Shown: in pieces, positions 30,981 through 41,734 of the stretch
How positions within the stretch are numbered: position 1 is the first letter of the stretch
Layout: each line of letters starts with the position of its first letter
DNA from: Symbiodinium natans
Taxonomy: Eukaryota; Sar; Dinophyceae; Suessiales; Symbiodiniaceae
Assembly: GCA_905221605.1 (NCBI GenBank)
Contig: CAJNDS010000446.1
Location: 1,227,743-1,291,742 of the forward strand
Length of the DNA: 64,000 nt
Reading direction: 5' to 3'
Notes under the pieces: model-generated
What the model was told of the DNA's origin: nothing
Databases searched by the model: none
What the model saw: only the letters and a program-made list of their open reading frames with translations
Made by a program: the position numbers and the translations under genes

Positions 30981-31160
30981 GATTTTAAGTTCCAGCCGCC
31001 CCCGGGCTTGGACATGCCCGACGAGTTGCAGCTCTTCACCGAAATCCCAGGTGGATTGTTTTAAGGTTTAGGGTTTAGGGTTTAGGGTTTAGGGTTTAGG
31101 GTTTAGGGTTTAGGGTTTAGGGTTTGGGGTCCGAAATCCCAGGAGGGACGTTTTTTGGGG
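30981..31160 (+). CDS. Exon pair with a textbook duplicated splice junction around an ITS
   Basis: Exon 30981-31050 reads DFKFQPPPGLDMPDELQLFT and ends CCCAG|GTGGAT. Intron 31051-31142 holds a G-strand ITS and ends CCCAG. The exon resumes as GAGGGACG in frame. The 13-mer CCGAAATCCCAGG is at 31039-31051 and 31131-31143, so the donor AG|GT comes from the first copy and the acceptor AG from the second. Confidence 0.55.
31064..31130 (+). repeat. G-strand ITS array inside the 13-bp duplication
   Basis: About nine units; body of the proposed intron 31051-31142. Confidence 0.96.
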
Positions 31161-31264
31161 TTTAGGGTTTTGGTGTTTCAAGGGTTTGATTACGGTTGAG
31201 GGTTCAGGGTGGAGGGTTCAGGGTTCAGGGTTCAGGGTTCAGGTGTTCGTTCTTTTTTTTTGGG

Positions 31265-31265
<1 letters not shown>

Positions 31266-31296
<31 letters not shown>
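31266..31296. repeat. 31-base poly-G tract
   Basis: Uninterrupted G run, strong quadruplex potential. Similar tracts are at 45605-45629 (25 G), 49197-49214 and 53754-53773. Confidence 0.96.
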
Positions 31297-31298
<2 letters not shown>

Positions 31299-31734
31299 GC
31301 GTGGGTGGGGGGCTTTTGTGGATTTGGGATTTGGGGTTTAGGGTTTTGGTGAGGGGGGTCCGCGGCTATAAATAGGGAGACTTAGGATTCTGGGTCTAGC
31401 GGTCCGGTTTCTTCGGGGTTCTTACGGTCCAGGGGTGGTGGTAGGGCAGAGGGGAACTTAGGATCATTGTTTTTTTTGGGGGGGGGAGGTTCCCTGACCT
31501 CCCTTCGAGCGTTCTGAAGTGTGGGCCCTTGGGTTTTATAGGTTATATAAGCACCTTTTCAGGGCCCATACTAAGGGACCATGTAACTATTTTAAGGATT
31601 TTTGGGTGGCCTAGGGGTTATAGAGAGGTTTAGGACTTGAGGTCTAGGGTTCAGGTTGCTTAGCGAATAGTCGAACGTCAAAAGGGGGGGGGGGAGGGGG
31701 GGGGAGGGCCCTTGTTTTGGAGGAAGAACCGAAC

Positions 31735-31915
31735 CCTGAACCCTGAACCCTAAACTGAACCCTGAACCCTGAAACCTGAAACCTGAAACCTGAACCCTGA
31801 ACCCTGAACCCTGAACCCTGAACCCTGAACCCTGAACCCTGAACCCTGAACCCTGAACCCTGAACCCTGAACCCTGAACCCTGAACCCTGAACCCTGAAC
31901 CCTAAACTGAACTCT
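31735..31915 (-). repeat. 7-bp variant array (CCCTGAA)n
   Basis: About 25 units of CCCTGAA, i.e. TTCAGGG on the other strand. It is a homogeneous expansion of a single-base variant. The minus-strand frame RVQGSGF is an artefact of it. Confidence 0.96.
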
Positions 31916-32338
31916 GAACTCTGAATCTTGATTCCCAAACTGCTGCTGGCAGGCGAGGGTGGCAAGCTCGCACAGGAACCCCGGCCGGCTTGCGGCGTTC
32001 AGGGTTTAGGGTTTAGGGATTAGGGTTCAGGGTTTAGGGTTTAGGGTTTAGGGCTAGGGTTTAGGGTTCAGGTTTTAGGGCTTAGGGTTTAGGGGCTATC
32101 GTCTATTCTCAGCTTGAAATCTGGAAGCCATGAGCCTCCCACCTCCGTTCCACCCCGACCCCCTTTCTATTTGTGAGGGGCTCAGGGCCTCGAGGGTTTA
32201 GGCTCGCGGCGAGGACGCAGGTAAGCCCTGACCCTAAACCCTAAGCCCTAAGCCCTAAACCCTAAGCCCTAAGCCCTAAACCCTAAACCCTACACCCTAG
32301 CCCTAAACCCTAAACCCCTGAACCAATTTCAGGGTTTC

Positions 32339-32459
32339 AGGCGACTTGGGGTCTTCTGAGACAAAAACGCCCCGACCTGCGAGGAAGCTGCTGATATTGA
32401 CACCAGCGCCGGGCCAGATCCCCAGCCTCCCAGCCGTTTGTGCACCAAATCCTACAGGG
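32339..32459 (+). CDS. Exon-like frame, function unknown
   Basis: Reads GDLGSSETKTPRPARKLLIL then TPAPGQIPSLPAVCAPNP, up to a short TTCAGGG/TTTAGGG array. Confidence 0.4.
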
Positions 32460-33205
32460 TTCAGGGTTTAGGATTTAGGGTTCAGGGTTTAGGGTTTAGG
32501 GTTCAGGGTTTAGGGTTCAGGGTTCAGGGTTTAGGGTTTAGGGTTAGAAACCCTGAATTCTTAATCCTAAGGCCGAATCCCAAAACCCTAGCCCTGCCAA
32601 AACCCGCAGCTCAGCGCCTCTTTGGATGCCCCGCTTCTCAGTCGGTGCGCAAGATATGCGGGGGAGGGGTGGCTGGGGGGGGGGGGGGGGTTGTTGCTTT
32701 TGTGTTTACTAGTTAGGGGGGGGTTTAGGGTTTAGGGTTTCGGGTTTCGGGTTTAGGTTTGGGGCTTAGGGCTTAGGGCTTAGGGCTTAGGGCGTAGGGC
32801 TAGGTAGGCCCTTGTAACCGATCATATTTTCCCTTGTTGGGCTTAAGAGGATCATTTCAGGATGACTTGCCAGGCTCCTCAGGAAGCATCTTTTACTTTG
32901 GTTGATAGGCCTGAGAGGAATGTTCAAAAATAGTGTTTTTTTTAATGGTTCACGTTTGGCGGTTCCGACAATGTTATTTTTTGTTTGTATTTTGAGGGTA
33001 TATTAGGGGCGCCACTACTTTGGGAAATACCAATGTCTGTACATGTTGGGGAGAAAGGAACTGCTTTCTCACACAATGGCTATACCGCAAGCCCTAAGTC
33101 CTTGTAAGTCACCAGGCTCTAATCGTTTTCTTTACTCGTAAACGGTCCTAAACCGTGACTCGGCCCTTAAATACTAAACATCTCAAAGGGTTCAGGGTGT
33201 AAAAG

Positions 33206-33345
33206 TAGGGGTCCCTTGCGATACTAACTCTTGTTAAGGCAATTCTAGCCTAAATTGTCAGACTTCTGACCCGATTTCGTGCCCGTGTAACCCTCTATAT
33301 ATATATATATATGTATACATACATATATATATATATAGATATAAC
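33206..33345. mobile_element. M2-like fragment followed by a TA microsatellite
   Basis: AAGTAGGGGTCCCTTGCGAT and CTTCTGACCCGATTT resemble M2. The right end is an alternating TA tract (33298-33345) with ATACATACATATATA. Confidence 0.55.
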
Positions 33346-33381
33346 TACGAGGCACCTACCTGTAGCCCTAATCCCTAGACA

Positions 33382-33468
33382 CCAAAACCCTAAACCCTAA
33401 ACCCTAAACCCTAAACCCTAAACCCTAAACCCTAAACCCTAAACCCTAAACCCTAAACCCTAAACCCT
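33382..33468 (-). repeat. C-strand ITS array
   Basis: About 12 perfect units. Confidence 0.97.
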
Positions 33469-33486
33469 AGAAAGAACCTGTCTGGT

Positions 33487-33573
33487 ATGTCTGTCAGCAA
33501 GGCCAACGCCGAGAGAGTCGGAGACGGAGCAATCCGAGCAAGAGCAGTGCGAGAGGCCTCCGAAAGGGCTTAG
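33487..33573 (+). CDS. Short frame with ATG and stop
   Basis: MSVSKANAERVGDGAIRARA then VREASERA, TAG. It could equally be an internal exon ending CTTAG|GTCTTG. Function unknown. Confidence 0.4.
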   Translation: MSVSKANAERVGDGAIRARAVREASERA

Positions 33574-34160
33574 GTCTTGGTTAGGGTTTAGGGCTTAGGG
33601 CTTAGGGTTTGGGGTTTTGGCGTTTGGGGTTCAGGGTTGAGGGTTCCAGGTTTAGGGTTGAGCTCCATAAACCCTATAGGTCCCAGCCCCTAGGCCCTAT
33701 CCTTTCCAGGGACCTACTTACCCTCAAACCCTTTACCTGCAGAACTTAACTAGTTGCCCTTAAGCCACATACTTCCAGGGGTAAGGCTTAAGTATAGGGT
33801 TAAGATGAACGGCAAGACTGAACTTGCCAGGGTTTGGGGTTCCATGACGCAGTTGTAGGGTTGAGGGTCTGGGGGTTGCACGCTAACGTTACCTAGCACC
33901 CGCACCTTAGCACCCCCCGGCCCCCACCCTTTATGTTGAAGTACTCTTACGGCCCCCACCCTTTATGTTGAAGTACTCTTACGGCCGTCGGGCAGGGACG
34001 AGCTGTTGTAAGTCTAGTATTGTGGGAAAAGGTCTCCTTGTGTTGCAGGAATGTGTTTGGAGAAGTAGGGTTCGGGTACAGGAAGTCGCTTCCGGGGTGG
34101 GCGGGCGGTTTGGGACCCTACACCCTGAACCCCAAAATACGGTTTGGGGCTAGTAGGCTC

Positions 34161-34268
34161 TACAAGTAGGGGCCCCCTTACTGTACCAACTCTAGTTTAG
34201 AAACCCTGAACAGTAGGTTTGTAACCCAATTAAGTACTAGGGCCCTTATAGCCCCATTTGAAACTAGG
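34161..34268 (+). mobile_element. M2-family MITE
   Basis: TACAAGTAGGGGCCCCCTTA with CTGTACCAACTCTAGTTTAG, then GGTTTGTAACCCAATTAAG. Right terminus degraded; a 13-bp ITS-like CCCTGAA piece lies inside. Confidence 0.7.
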
Positions 34269-34282
34269 CATAACAGGCATGC

Positions 34283-34528
34283 ATGGCTTTGCAGGGCAAA
34301 CGACGTGCAATTTGGCTGCGAATGTGGAAAGAGAGACCCACGTCGTGCGACGTTTGGTTTTTTGGGGGGCTCATTGCCAGCGACGAAAAAGATGGGCTAC
34401 CTCGACTTGCTTCTAAACATGGGAAATCAGCGCGCGCGAATCGTGGTTATGTCAAGGTTTGCCGTGTTTACACTTCAGGCCGGCCAATCGTGGTTATAGC
34501 ACCTCCTCCGCAGCTGAGGGTACCCTGA
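34283..34528 (+). CDS. Overlapping open frames, coding status uncertain
   Basis: An 81-codon frame (RRAIWLRMWKERPTSCDVWF) and a 64-codon frame (QFGCECGKRDPRRATFG) overlap. TTTGCAG at 34289-34295 could be an acceptor. AATCGTGGTTAT is repeated at 34439 and 34487. Function unknown. Confidence 0.35.
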   Translation: MALQGKRRAIWLRMWKERPTSCDVWFFGGLIASDEKDGLPRLASKHGKSARANRGYVKVCRVYTSGRPIVVIAPPPQLRVP

Positions 34529-34761
34529 TTCGCACTTGTATCAGCTCGCCCCAAGTTGCCAGCTCAAGCCCTAAAGCCCCAGAAGGCCCAAAGCCCTGGA
34601 CCCACATGGAGATCCTACGCCTCCTGAGGGAAAGCACTTAATTCTGCACCCTAAACCCTAAACCCTAATCCCTGAACCCTAAACCCTAAGTTCGACCCCC
34701 TGAACCCCTTGTCCTCCTCCTCTAGCTCCCTCAGCCTTCCCCTAAACCCTAAACCCCTAAG

Positions 34762-34998
34762 CCTGACTTTGAGGAAGACCAGCAAGGCCAGACTCTCTCA
34801 GCTTACCGTTTAGGGTTTAGGGTTTAGGGTTTAGGGTTTAGGGTTTAGGGTTTAGGGTTTAGGGTTTAGGGTTTAGGATGCCACTGCTACCAGGCACACG
34901 ACGACTCACTCGAGCGGGAAGGACAAGAGCTACAAGAAGAACAACAAGATGGGAAAGTGGCGGCCAAAGGACGTAGAGGGGCTTCATTGAGGGCTTGG
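34762..34998 (+). CDS. Two exons joined across a pure telomeric intron
   Basis: Exon 34762-34807 (PDFEEDQQGQTLSAY) and exon 34877-34998 (CHCYQAHDDSLEREGQELQE, EQQDGKVAAKGRRGASLR) join in frame as ...AY-R-CH... . The 69-nt intron 34808-34876 is nothing but TTTAGGG units: GTTTAG at the start, TTTAG at the end. The second exon ends TGG|GTTTAG at another ITS. The charged Glu/Gln-rich part could be a coiled coil. Function unknown. Confidence 0.6.
34808..34876 (+). repeat. G-strand ITS array that is a complete candidate intron
   Basis: Ten perfect units. First dinucleotide GT, last AG, both belonging to the repeat. No other sequence is present between the two exon frames. Confidence 0.95.
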
Positions 34999-35149
34999 GT
35001 TTAGGGTGTCGGGTTTAGGGCTTAGGGTTTAGGGTTTGGGGTTGAGGGTGCAAGAGATGCCTAAGGGAACCCTCGCTAAGGTACCCTGTGTCATCAGGGT
35101 CACCACCCGAACATTTACCGTGAAACCCCAAGCTCGAAGTCTTCAACCC

Positions 35150-35275
35150 TACTTTACTTAGAAAGCCCTTTTTGACTTAGTAAGTTTACTTCGTATCCCC
35201 TGGAAACCCCTTTACAATCCCCATACGCAAACTTGCTGAGCCTACTTACTAAGTCACAAAGAGCTTCCAGGTAAA
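35150..35275. mobile_element. M7-family element
   Basis: CTTAGAAAGCCCTTTTTGAC, TTAGTAAGTTTACTTCGTAT at the left; CTTACTAAGTCACAAAGAGC, TTCCAGGTAA at the right. Inverted halves. Related to 38925-39010. Confidence 0.7.
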
Positions 35276-35605
35276 CCCTAAATCCTCACCCCTTAAACCC
35301 CACAACCTAAACCCTAGACCCAAAGCCCTGAGCCCTAGACCCTAAACCCTGAACCCTAAACCAACCTAAGCCTCTCCAGACCCAGGTTTGGGCGAACTAT
35401 CTATCAACCCTCAACCCTAAATCCTGAACCCTGAACCCTAAACCCTAAACCCCAAGCCCGAAGCCCACTGGTGCACTGGGTTTAGGGGTTTAGGGTTTAG
35501 GGTTTAGGGTTTAGGGTTTAGGGCTCAGGGTTCAAAGCCCTTCAGGCAGCATGGGTGCCCTTATACTGATAGGTTACTCAGCGTTGTAAACCTAATCCTA
35601 AACAG

Positions 35606-35705
35606 CGGGGGTTTCGGCAAAGACCAAGGCAGCTGCCAGTCGGATAATTTACGGGTTGAACCCCAAACCAAACACTTGGTCTGGGCTCAACTGCCGCAAC
35701 TGCCA
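35606..35705 (+). CDS. Exon ending at ITS-derived GTTTAG
   Basis: After AACAG: VSAKTKAAASRIIYGLNPKP then NTWSGLNCRNC, ending CCA|GTTTAG. A rival frame (FGKDQGSCQSDNLRVEPQTK) also stays open. Function unknown. Confidence 0.4.
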
Positions 35706-36714
35706 GTTTAGGGGTTTAGGAGTTTAGGGGATTAGGGGTTTAGGGGTTTAGAGGTAATTGGGTTTAGGGTTTAGGGGTTTAGGGTTGAGGGTTTAGGGAA
35801 TACATTGGGTTTGGTGGGGGCTTGGGGGTTGCGCGCATACCCGGGACCCTTGCTGCAGGAAGCGATCCATGATGATGCCCCTTGCCTGCGCTGAGCCTAG
35901 CCCTAAACCCTAATCCCTAGCAAAGCCAAAGCCTTGGCTCTATCTCAACACTGCAGTCCCAAAACACATCTCTACCTTCAACCCTATTGAAGCACTAAAT
36001 CCTAGAACCCCAAACCCTGAATTCTAAACAGTTTAAGCCCCTGAATCCCGAAGCCAATGACAAGCCCTAAACCTAGAACCCTTAACGCCATTCAGGCACT
36101 GAATCCTGGAGTCGTGAATTAAACCCCGTTGACACTCGTGATGTGGCTCGAGTCCTAGACCCCCCACTCCCCCCACCCTCCCCCAAAGCCTGAAACTGTA
36201 GTTACCTGCGTGGTGGCAGCTGCCAGTGCCGTGAAGCCAAGATTTCGAAGCCCCAATACCCCAGTATTGGGTTTAGGGTCTTGTGGCCCTAAACCCTAAA
36301 CCCTAACGCCTAAACCCTAAACCCTAAACCCTAAACCCTCTTGGAGGGTCTTGGAGCCGATGGTGGGGCTGGCACCCCTCTTGGGGGCTATGTTGAACTC
36401 CCTTAATGTAATCTTGGGGTTTAGGGTTTAGGGTTTAGGGCTTAGGGTTTAAAGTTCACGGGTTTTGGGTCTTAGGTCTTCTTTCATGGGTTATACTTTC
36501 TAGGGCCTGGGGGGCAGCGGCAGGGGTCTGGGGTTGAAGGTTTTCAGTTTAGGGTTCGGGGTTTAGGTGGTCGGCTCAACGAGATGGACGTTTCCAGGAC
36601 AAGAACTCTAAAGGGAATGTCGCATTTTTTGCGGGGGGATTTTAGGGGACCCTAAACCCTAAACCCTAAACCCTAAACCCTAAACCCTAAACCCTGAACC
36701 CTAAACCCTAAACC

Positions 36715-37280
36715 TGGCCATGATCGCGCGGTTGGCCAACCTGGTGCGGCACTCGTCGGACCAAGCCGGAGCGCCGGACGAGCGCTGGCAGGGCAAGGCG
36801 AAGACTTGGAAGGAACCCCAACCCCTAAACCCTAAACCCTAAACCCTAAACCCTAAACCCTAAACCCTAAACCCTAAACCCTAAACCCTAAACCCTAAAC
36901 CCTAAACCCTAAACCCTAAACCCTAAACCCTAAACCCTAAACCCTAAACCCTAAACCTAAACCCTAAACCCTAAACCCTAGTCATGGTGCACATGCTGGC
37001 AAAGAAGGACGAGCTGCTCTGGCACGTCTTCGCTGGGCAGTTCTGGGTTGGATCTGCGACGGGCGCCGCCTCGTTGTACCCCATGCGCCGGATGACCCTA
37101 AACCCTAAACCCCACACCCTACACCCTAAACCCTAAACCCTAAACCCTAAACCCTAAACCCCTTCAGCCCAAGCCACGCCCATGGGGTTGGCAACTCAGG
37201 TCGACACCGAGATCCGTGCACCAGGAGCGATGCCTTGCCAAGAAGGTGCCGCTGCAGGAAAGCTCGTCATAACTTATGTA
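36715..37280 (+). CDS. Three exon-like frames separated by C-strand ITS arrays
   Basis: 36715-36820 reads LAMIARLANLVRHSSDQAGA then DERWQGKAKTWKE. 36981-37098 reads MVHMLAKKDELLWHVFAGQF then WVGSATGAASLYPMRRM. 37164-37280 has two open frames (GLATQVDTEIRAPGAMPCQE or PRPWGWQLRSTPRSVHQERC). Each block is unusually GC-rich with dense coding character. The left edge of the first array is AAG|GAACCC, which would need a GA donor or an earlier site. The second exon follows CCCTAG. Confidence 0.5.
36826..36980 (-). repeat. C-strand ITS array between two coding-like blocks
   Basis: About 22 units ending AACCCTAG|TC, an ITS-derived acceptor also seen at 57800-57805. Confidence 0.97.
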
Positions 37281-37695
37281 AAGTTCTTTATGGTTTAGGG
37301 TTTTGGGTTTTGGGTTTTGGGTTTAGGGTTTAGGCGGTTTAGGGTTTAGGGTTAGGGAATGAATGTCCCCATAGTAGTCTTTGGTGCTGGGGGGGGGGGG
37401 GGGGTTTTGGGGTTTAGGGTTTAAGGTGGACGGCTTGGGGTATAGGGTCTAGGGTTTAAGGTTTAGGGTGCACGGCTTAAGGTTCAATCTAAAAGCCTGT
37501 AGAGAACCCTTGCACTCTAAAGCCCTGATCCCCCCACAAGGCAACCCTAAACCCGAAACCTTGAAACCCCAAATCCCAAACCCTAAGCCCTAAACCCTAA
37601 GCCCCAAACCCTAAACCCTAAACCCTAAACCCTAAACCCCAAACCCCAAACCCTAAACCCTAAACCGCCGAAACCCCCCCCCCTGGAAATCGCAG

Positions 37696-37752
37696 GTTGG
37701 CATCCGCAGCTTCGGTGGTAAGGAGCGATGCATCTCGGCATTCAGATTACAA
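37696..37752 (+). CDS. Short exon between CGCAG and GTATAG
   Basis: VGIRSFGGKERCISAFRLQ, 19 codons, phase 0 at both ends. The donor GTATAG leads straight into the ITS 37756-37834, as at 17347. Confidence 0.45.
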
Positions 37753-38045
37753 GTATAGGGTTTAGGGTTTAGGGTTTAGGGTTTAGGGTTTAGGGTTTAG
37801 GGTTTAGGATTTAGGGTTTAGGGTTTAGGGTTTATAAGGTTTCTAGGGTTCAGGGCTTATGGCTTTTTTTGCTCTGGGGTTTGGGGTTTGGGTTTAGGGT
37901 GTATATGGATTTATGCTTACCAGAGTGGACTTCGGCATTGAGAGTTGAGGGTGTGCCATTGGCAAGGTGGCCCGCGGACAGGTGGGCGTTGCTGTTGTCG
38001 TTGTGGTTGTCGATGAACTTGGTTATCCGACGGTATTAGGCAGTA

Positions 38046-38147
38046 AGGTTCAATCCTAGTTGGTTCGAGACATCAAGATCACGGACCAATAGAGGAAGGT
38101 TCAACCCTAGTTGGTTTAAGACAGAAAGGACTCGAAAGGACCAATCA
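38046..38147 (+). repeat. Two-copy direct repeat, about 50 bp
   Basis: AAGGTTCAATCCTAGTTGGT...GGACCAATAGAGG and AAGGTTCAACCCTAGTTGGT...GGACCAATCAAAG are adjacent diverged copies. Confidence 0.8.
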
Positions 38148-38221
38148 AAGTACGACAGCGGGAACTTAATTCAAGTTCAGCAGTGGGATGATCTTAGCCG
38201 GCGTTCTTTGGTACCCAAAGA

Positions 38222-38312
38222 GCCTAATACCCCTTATTGAAAGGAGTATACCTTAAATCATACAGGGAGCCTTCATATGATTTAAGGTATATGCCTGTCA
38301 ATTAAGCTCTCT
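38222..38312. mobile_element. M6-family MITE
   Basis: AGAGCCTAATACCCCTTATT, GTATACCTTAAATCAT left arm; ATGATTTAAGGTATATGCC, TTAAGCTCT right arm. A near-perfect hairpin of about 90 bp. Related copy at 45335-45470. Confidence 0.8.
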
Positions 38313-38801
38313 GGGTAGCGCAGTGCTGCCCGTTTGCAAGTTTGTTGTTTTCAAATTCCCTTTCAAAGCAGCCACCACCAACAAATTAAACAAGGGTACC
38401 CGCATTCAAATGTATGGTTGCTGGCCTACTAAGCTTCTGCAGCCTTTTTTTGTGATGATCCCGTTTGGTTTGTGGGCCGTCTCACCGACAGCAAGCAATG
38501 CACAAACTTAACTCCTAAACCCTATAAACCCTAATCGCCTTACACTGCAACCCTCAATCCCAAGATCCTTCCCAACACACCAGCCCAAACGCTAAACCCC
38601 CTAAACCCTCGCACTACACACCCTGAACCCGAAACTCTAACAGATAACCCCGATAGTCCCGAAACCCTAAATCCTTACAAGGCCTAAATCCTAACCTTCG
38701 GGAGCGAATGAACCCCAAAAGTTTTGTGGTTCACATACCCTTTCTAGGATTTTTCGTCCAATGTCTTGTTTTTGGTCCCACTTGGTCCCCAAGGAATAAA
38801 C

Positions 38802-39010
38802 CGAAGGGTCCATGTGCCGACTATAGTATACGCTTGGGTCATAAAGCTACGGGTATACACAGCCCTAAACCTGAAGCCTTAAACCTAAACTTTAGGTTGG
38901 CTACATGGACCCATACTAATAAGACCTGCTTGGAAGAGTAAGTCTACTTAGTATCCCTGCATAGCCCGACTTACTAACACCACTTACTAAGTCGAAAGGG
39001 CTTCCAAGTA
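38802..39010. mobile_element. M4-like element abutting an M7 element
   Basis: M4 ends GGGTCCATGTGCC and GGCTACATGGACCC enclose CCCTAAACC-like repeats (38865-38897). M7 follows from 38925 (CTGCTTGGAAGAGTAAG...CTTACTAAGTCG, GGCTTCCAAGTAAG). Confidence 0.6.
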
Positions 39011-39960
39011 AGACCCTAAATTTTGCAAACCCTAAACCTTAAACCCTAGACCCCAAACCCGAAACCCTAAACCCTAAACCCTAAACCCTAAACCCTAAAC
39101 CCTAAACCCCAATCACTTGAAGGTCGGCTTTTGTAAAAGGAAGAGGGCCACCAAAGGGACCCGGGCGCCTTCGGCATGGATCTGGGGGTTTAGGGTTTAG
39201 GGTTTAGGGTTTCGGGTTTAGGGTTTGGGGTGTAGGGTCTGGGGTTTAGGGTTTGAGGTGTGGGGTTTGGGGTTTTTGGGTTTGGGGTTTTGGGTTTTGG
39301 GTTTGGGGTTGAGGGTGTAGGTTTAGCGTTTATACGGGTGTAGGGTTAGGGTTTAGGGTTTGGGGTGTAGGGTTTAGGGTTTAGGGTTTGAGGTGTGGGG
39401 TTTGGGGCTTTGGGTTTGGGGCTTAGGGATTGGGATTTAGGGTGTAAATTGGGATTTGGGGTTTGGGGTTTAGGGTTTGGGGTTGGTGGGTGGAGGGTTT
39501 GGGTTTTTGTAGGCTTTAAGTTTTGGGGTTTGGGGTTTAGGGTTTGCTGGAGATGAGAAGTTCAGGAGTTGTGGGCGTGTTGAGGGATTAGAGTGTAGTT
39601 GCAGAACAACAGAGCCACACAGAGTTGAATCCTAAACCCCTAAGCCCTAGGGTTTAGGGTTTAGGGTTGCGGTTTAGGTTTTAGGGTTTAGCGTTCAAGC
39701 CCAAAACCCACCTCTCCATAGATTCTTTGTCTCGAGTCTCCCCTCAGATTCAGCTTTTACTCTTCTTTTTCCCTTACACAAGACTACGAAAGATGGAATA
39801 GCAGCCTTGCATAGTTGTGGCCATGGAAATTTGGAGTAGGACCCTTAAACCCTAAACCCTAAACCCTAAACCCATAACCCCTAACCCCTAAACCCTAAAC
39901 CCTAAACCCTAAACCCTAAACCCTAAAGCCTAAAGCCTAAACCCTAAACCCTAAACCTGA

Positions 39961-40055
39961 ACCAGTCCAACCGAGGAATCTTTTGCAGCGTGGCGTGGCC
40001 GTAACTATTTGCAGCCAGGTGCCGCGCCAGGGAAATGGGGATTTTCAGCGTCTAG
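39961..40055 (+). CDS. Exon-like frame, function unknown
   Basis: TSPTEESFAAWRGRNYLQPG then AAPGKWGFSASR, up to a C/G ITS border. Confidence 0.4.
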
Positions 40056-40719
40056 GGGTTAGGGTATAGGAACCCTAAACTCTAAACCCTAAACCCTAAA
40101 CCCCAAACCCTAAACCCTAAACCCTAAACCCCAAACCCTAAACCCTAATCCCTAGGGTTTTGGGATTGTTTGGGTATCTTTGGGAATCAGGGTTTGTCAG
40201 CGTAGGATTCCGGTCTTATCGTTTCAGGGCTTGGGGGTCTAGGCTTTGGGGTTTAGGGTTTAGTTTAGGGTTTAGGGTTTAGAGTTTCAGGTTTCGGGTT
40301 TAGGGTTTTGGGTTTAGAGTTTTCCAGGCTGAACCATGCCGCCTCTTTTACCCGCCCAAAGGTTCCTCCTCGAATTCTCTTCGCAGGGTGGTTGGGCGGG
40401 GTGGGGTCTGCAGGTTTGGAGATATGCCCGGCCTCAGACCCTAAACCCTAAACCCTAAACCCTGTAGTGAATCGGGTGCACGCTGAACCCGAAAACTAAG
40501 CTAATCAGGCTTTTTGTGTTTCAGGTTTAAGGCTTTACTTTCCAGAGGTTGCAGTGGGCCCAGAATAGACCATAGGCCCCAGATCTCAAAACCCTGCGTT
40601 ACCCCTTGGTTTAGAGTTTAGGGTTTAGGGTCTCTGTAACTACCCTAACCCTGCGCTACCGCCGGTTGGAAGTCTGTCTGGGTGGATTCATGGAGCTTTC
40701 TCTGGCGTTTGCTGTTTAG

Positions 40720-40790
40720 GGTCTATATATATATATATATATATATAGTATATATACACATATATATGTATATGGTATATTCGTGATTCA

Positions 40791-40825
<35 letters not shown>

Positions 40826-41010
40826 ATGTTTAGTTCTTTATGTGTAAGTATATGTGGATATCTAGTTTTCTTTTCCTTTGTTAGCACTATATTTGTCTGA
40901 TGTTATATTAATATGTTTAACCATATATAGCATATTATATGATGTAGACTATACATTATTGTTATATACATACATATATATATATATATATATGTGTGTG
41001 TGTTTCTTAT
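40720..41010. repeat. TA-rich microsatellite region
   Basis: Several (TA)n runs (40723-40747, 40793-40825, 40975-40992) in otherwise AT-rich DNA. No coding signal. Confidence 0.9.
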
Positions 41011-41027
41011 ATATACATATCGATAGG

Positions 41028-41113
41028 GTTATAAGAGGGTCTGAGTCGTACTTTTTAGGTTACAATTCCCTTAACTCAAGATGGTATAGTAAGGGGGGGT
41101 CCCCTACTTGTGC
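41028..41113 (-). mobile_element. M2-family MITE, minus orientation
   Basis: GGTTATAAGAGGG, TTTTTAGGTTACAATTCCC and AGTAAGGGGGGGTCCCCTAC, TTGTG match the M2 right half. Confidence 0.7.
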
Positions 41114-41240
41114 CTACTCAGGCCTACTCTCCCTCCTCTCCACTAGCTGCCCCTGAGCATGGGGTTCTAGGCCTCTCACGTGTAGGGGTGTAAGTTGCAA
41201 GAGTATTGGATAGTTGCGGGGGGGGGGGGGGGCTTAACCG

Positions 41241-41351
41241 TAAACCCTAAACCCTAAACCCTAAACCCTAAACCCTAAAGCCTAAACCCTAAACCCTAAA
41301 CCCTAAACCCTAAACCCCAAACCCTAAACCCTAAACCCTAAACCCTAAACC
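41241..41351 (-). repeat. C-strand ITS array
   Basis: About 16 units after a poly-G tract (41219-41232). Confidence 0.97.
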
Positions 41352-41480
41352 CTTCCTAAGGTACAAGGTTGCTCATGCAGGCATGGGAACGCACGACTGC
41401 ACGGTGACCGGGGAAAGGGGATCGAACCATGCCCCTACGACTCCGCATATCCGCAAGCGCGGCTTTCCATGCTTACCTAA
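41352..41480 (+). CDS. Exon-like frame, function unknown
   Basis: FLRYKVAHAGMGTHDCTVTG then ERGSNHAPTTPHIRKRGF. A second frame from ATG 41429 (MPLRLRISASAAFHAYL) overlaps its end. Confidence 0.4.
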   Translation, partial: LPKVQGCSCRHGNARLHGDRGKGIEPCPYDSAYPQARLSMLT

Positions 41481-41515
41481 ACCCTAAACCCGAAACCCTA
41501 AACCCTACGAAGCAG

Positions 41516-41734
41516 GGATTCGGCTCGGAACCTGGAGCGGGGGTTGAGGTTTTGGGCTTTGTGCTGTTTTCTATGATTTCTGTGATCTGGGCAAGTGTTC
41601 GTTCACTTCGGAGGACAGGCAGGGTTTTACTGCGAACAGGTGCAACATGCAGCGACAACCGGGATAAGGCAGTTTTGGCTTCAGCATGGGGGGTTGGCTG
41701 GATTCGGAGCATCAGGAATCCGCTCTTGCAACTG
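41516..41734 (+). CDS. 73-codon exon with a probable membrane segment
   Basis: Follows acceptor ACGAAGCAG, one of the longest clean frames in the window. It has a hydrophobic stretch (EVLGFVLFSMISVIWASV) followed by a basic stretch (RSLRRTGRVLLRTGAT), as expected at a membrane boundary, then DNRDKAVLASAWGVGWIRS. It ends at a C-strand ITS. Function unknown. Confidence 0.5.

Noticed and set aside
41405-41440. Possible tRNA T-arm (GGTTCGATCCCC on the minus strand)
   Set aside because: The flanks do not pair to form a T-stem, and no anticodon or acceptor arm can be drawn.
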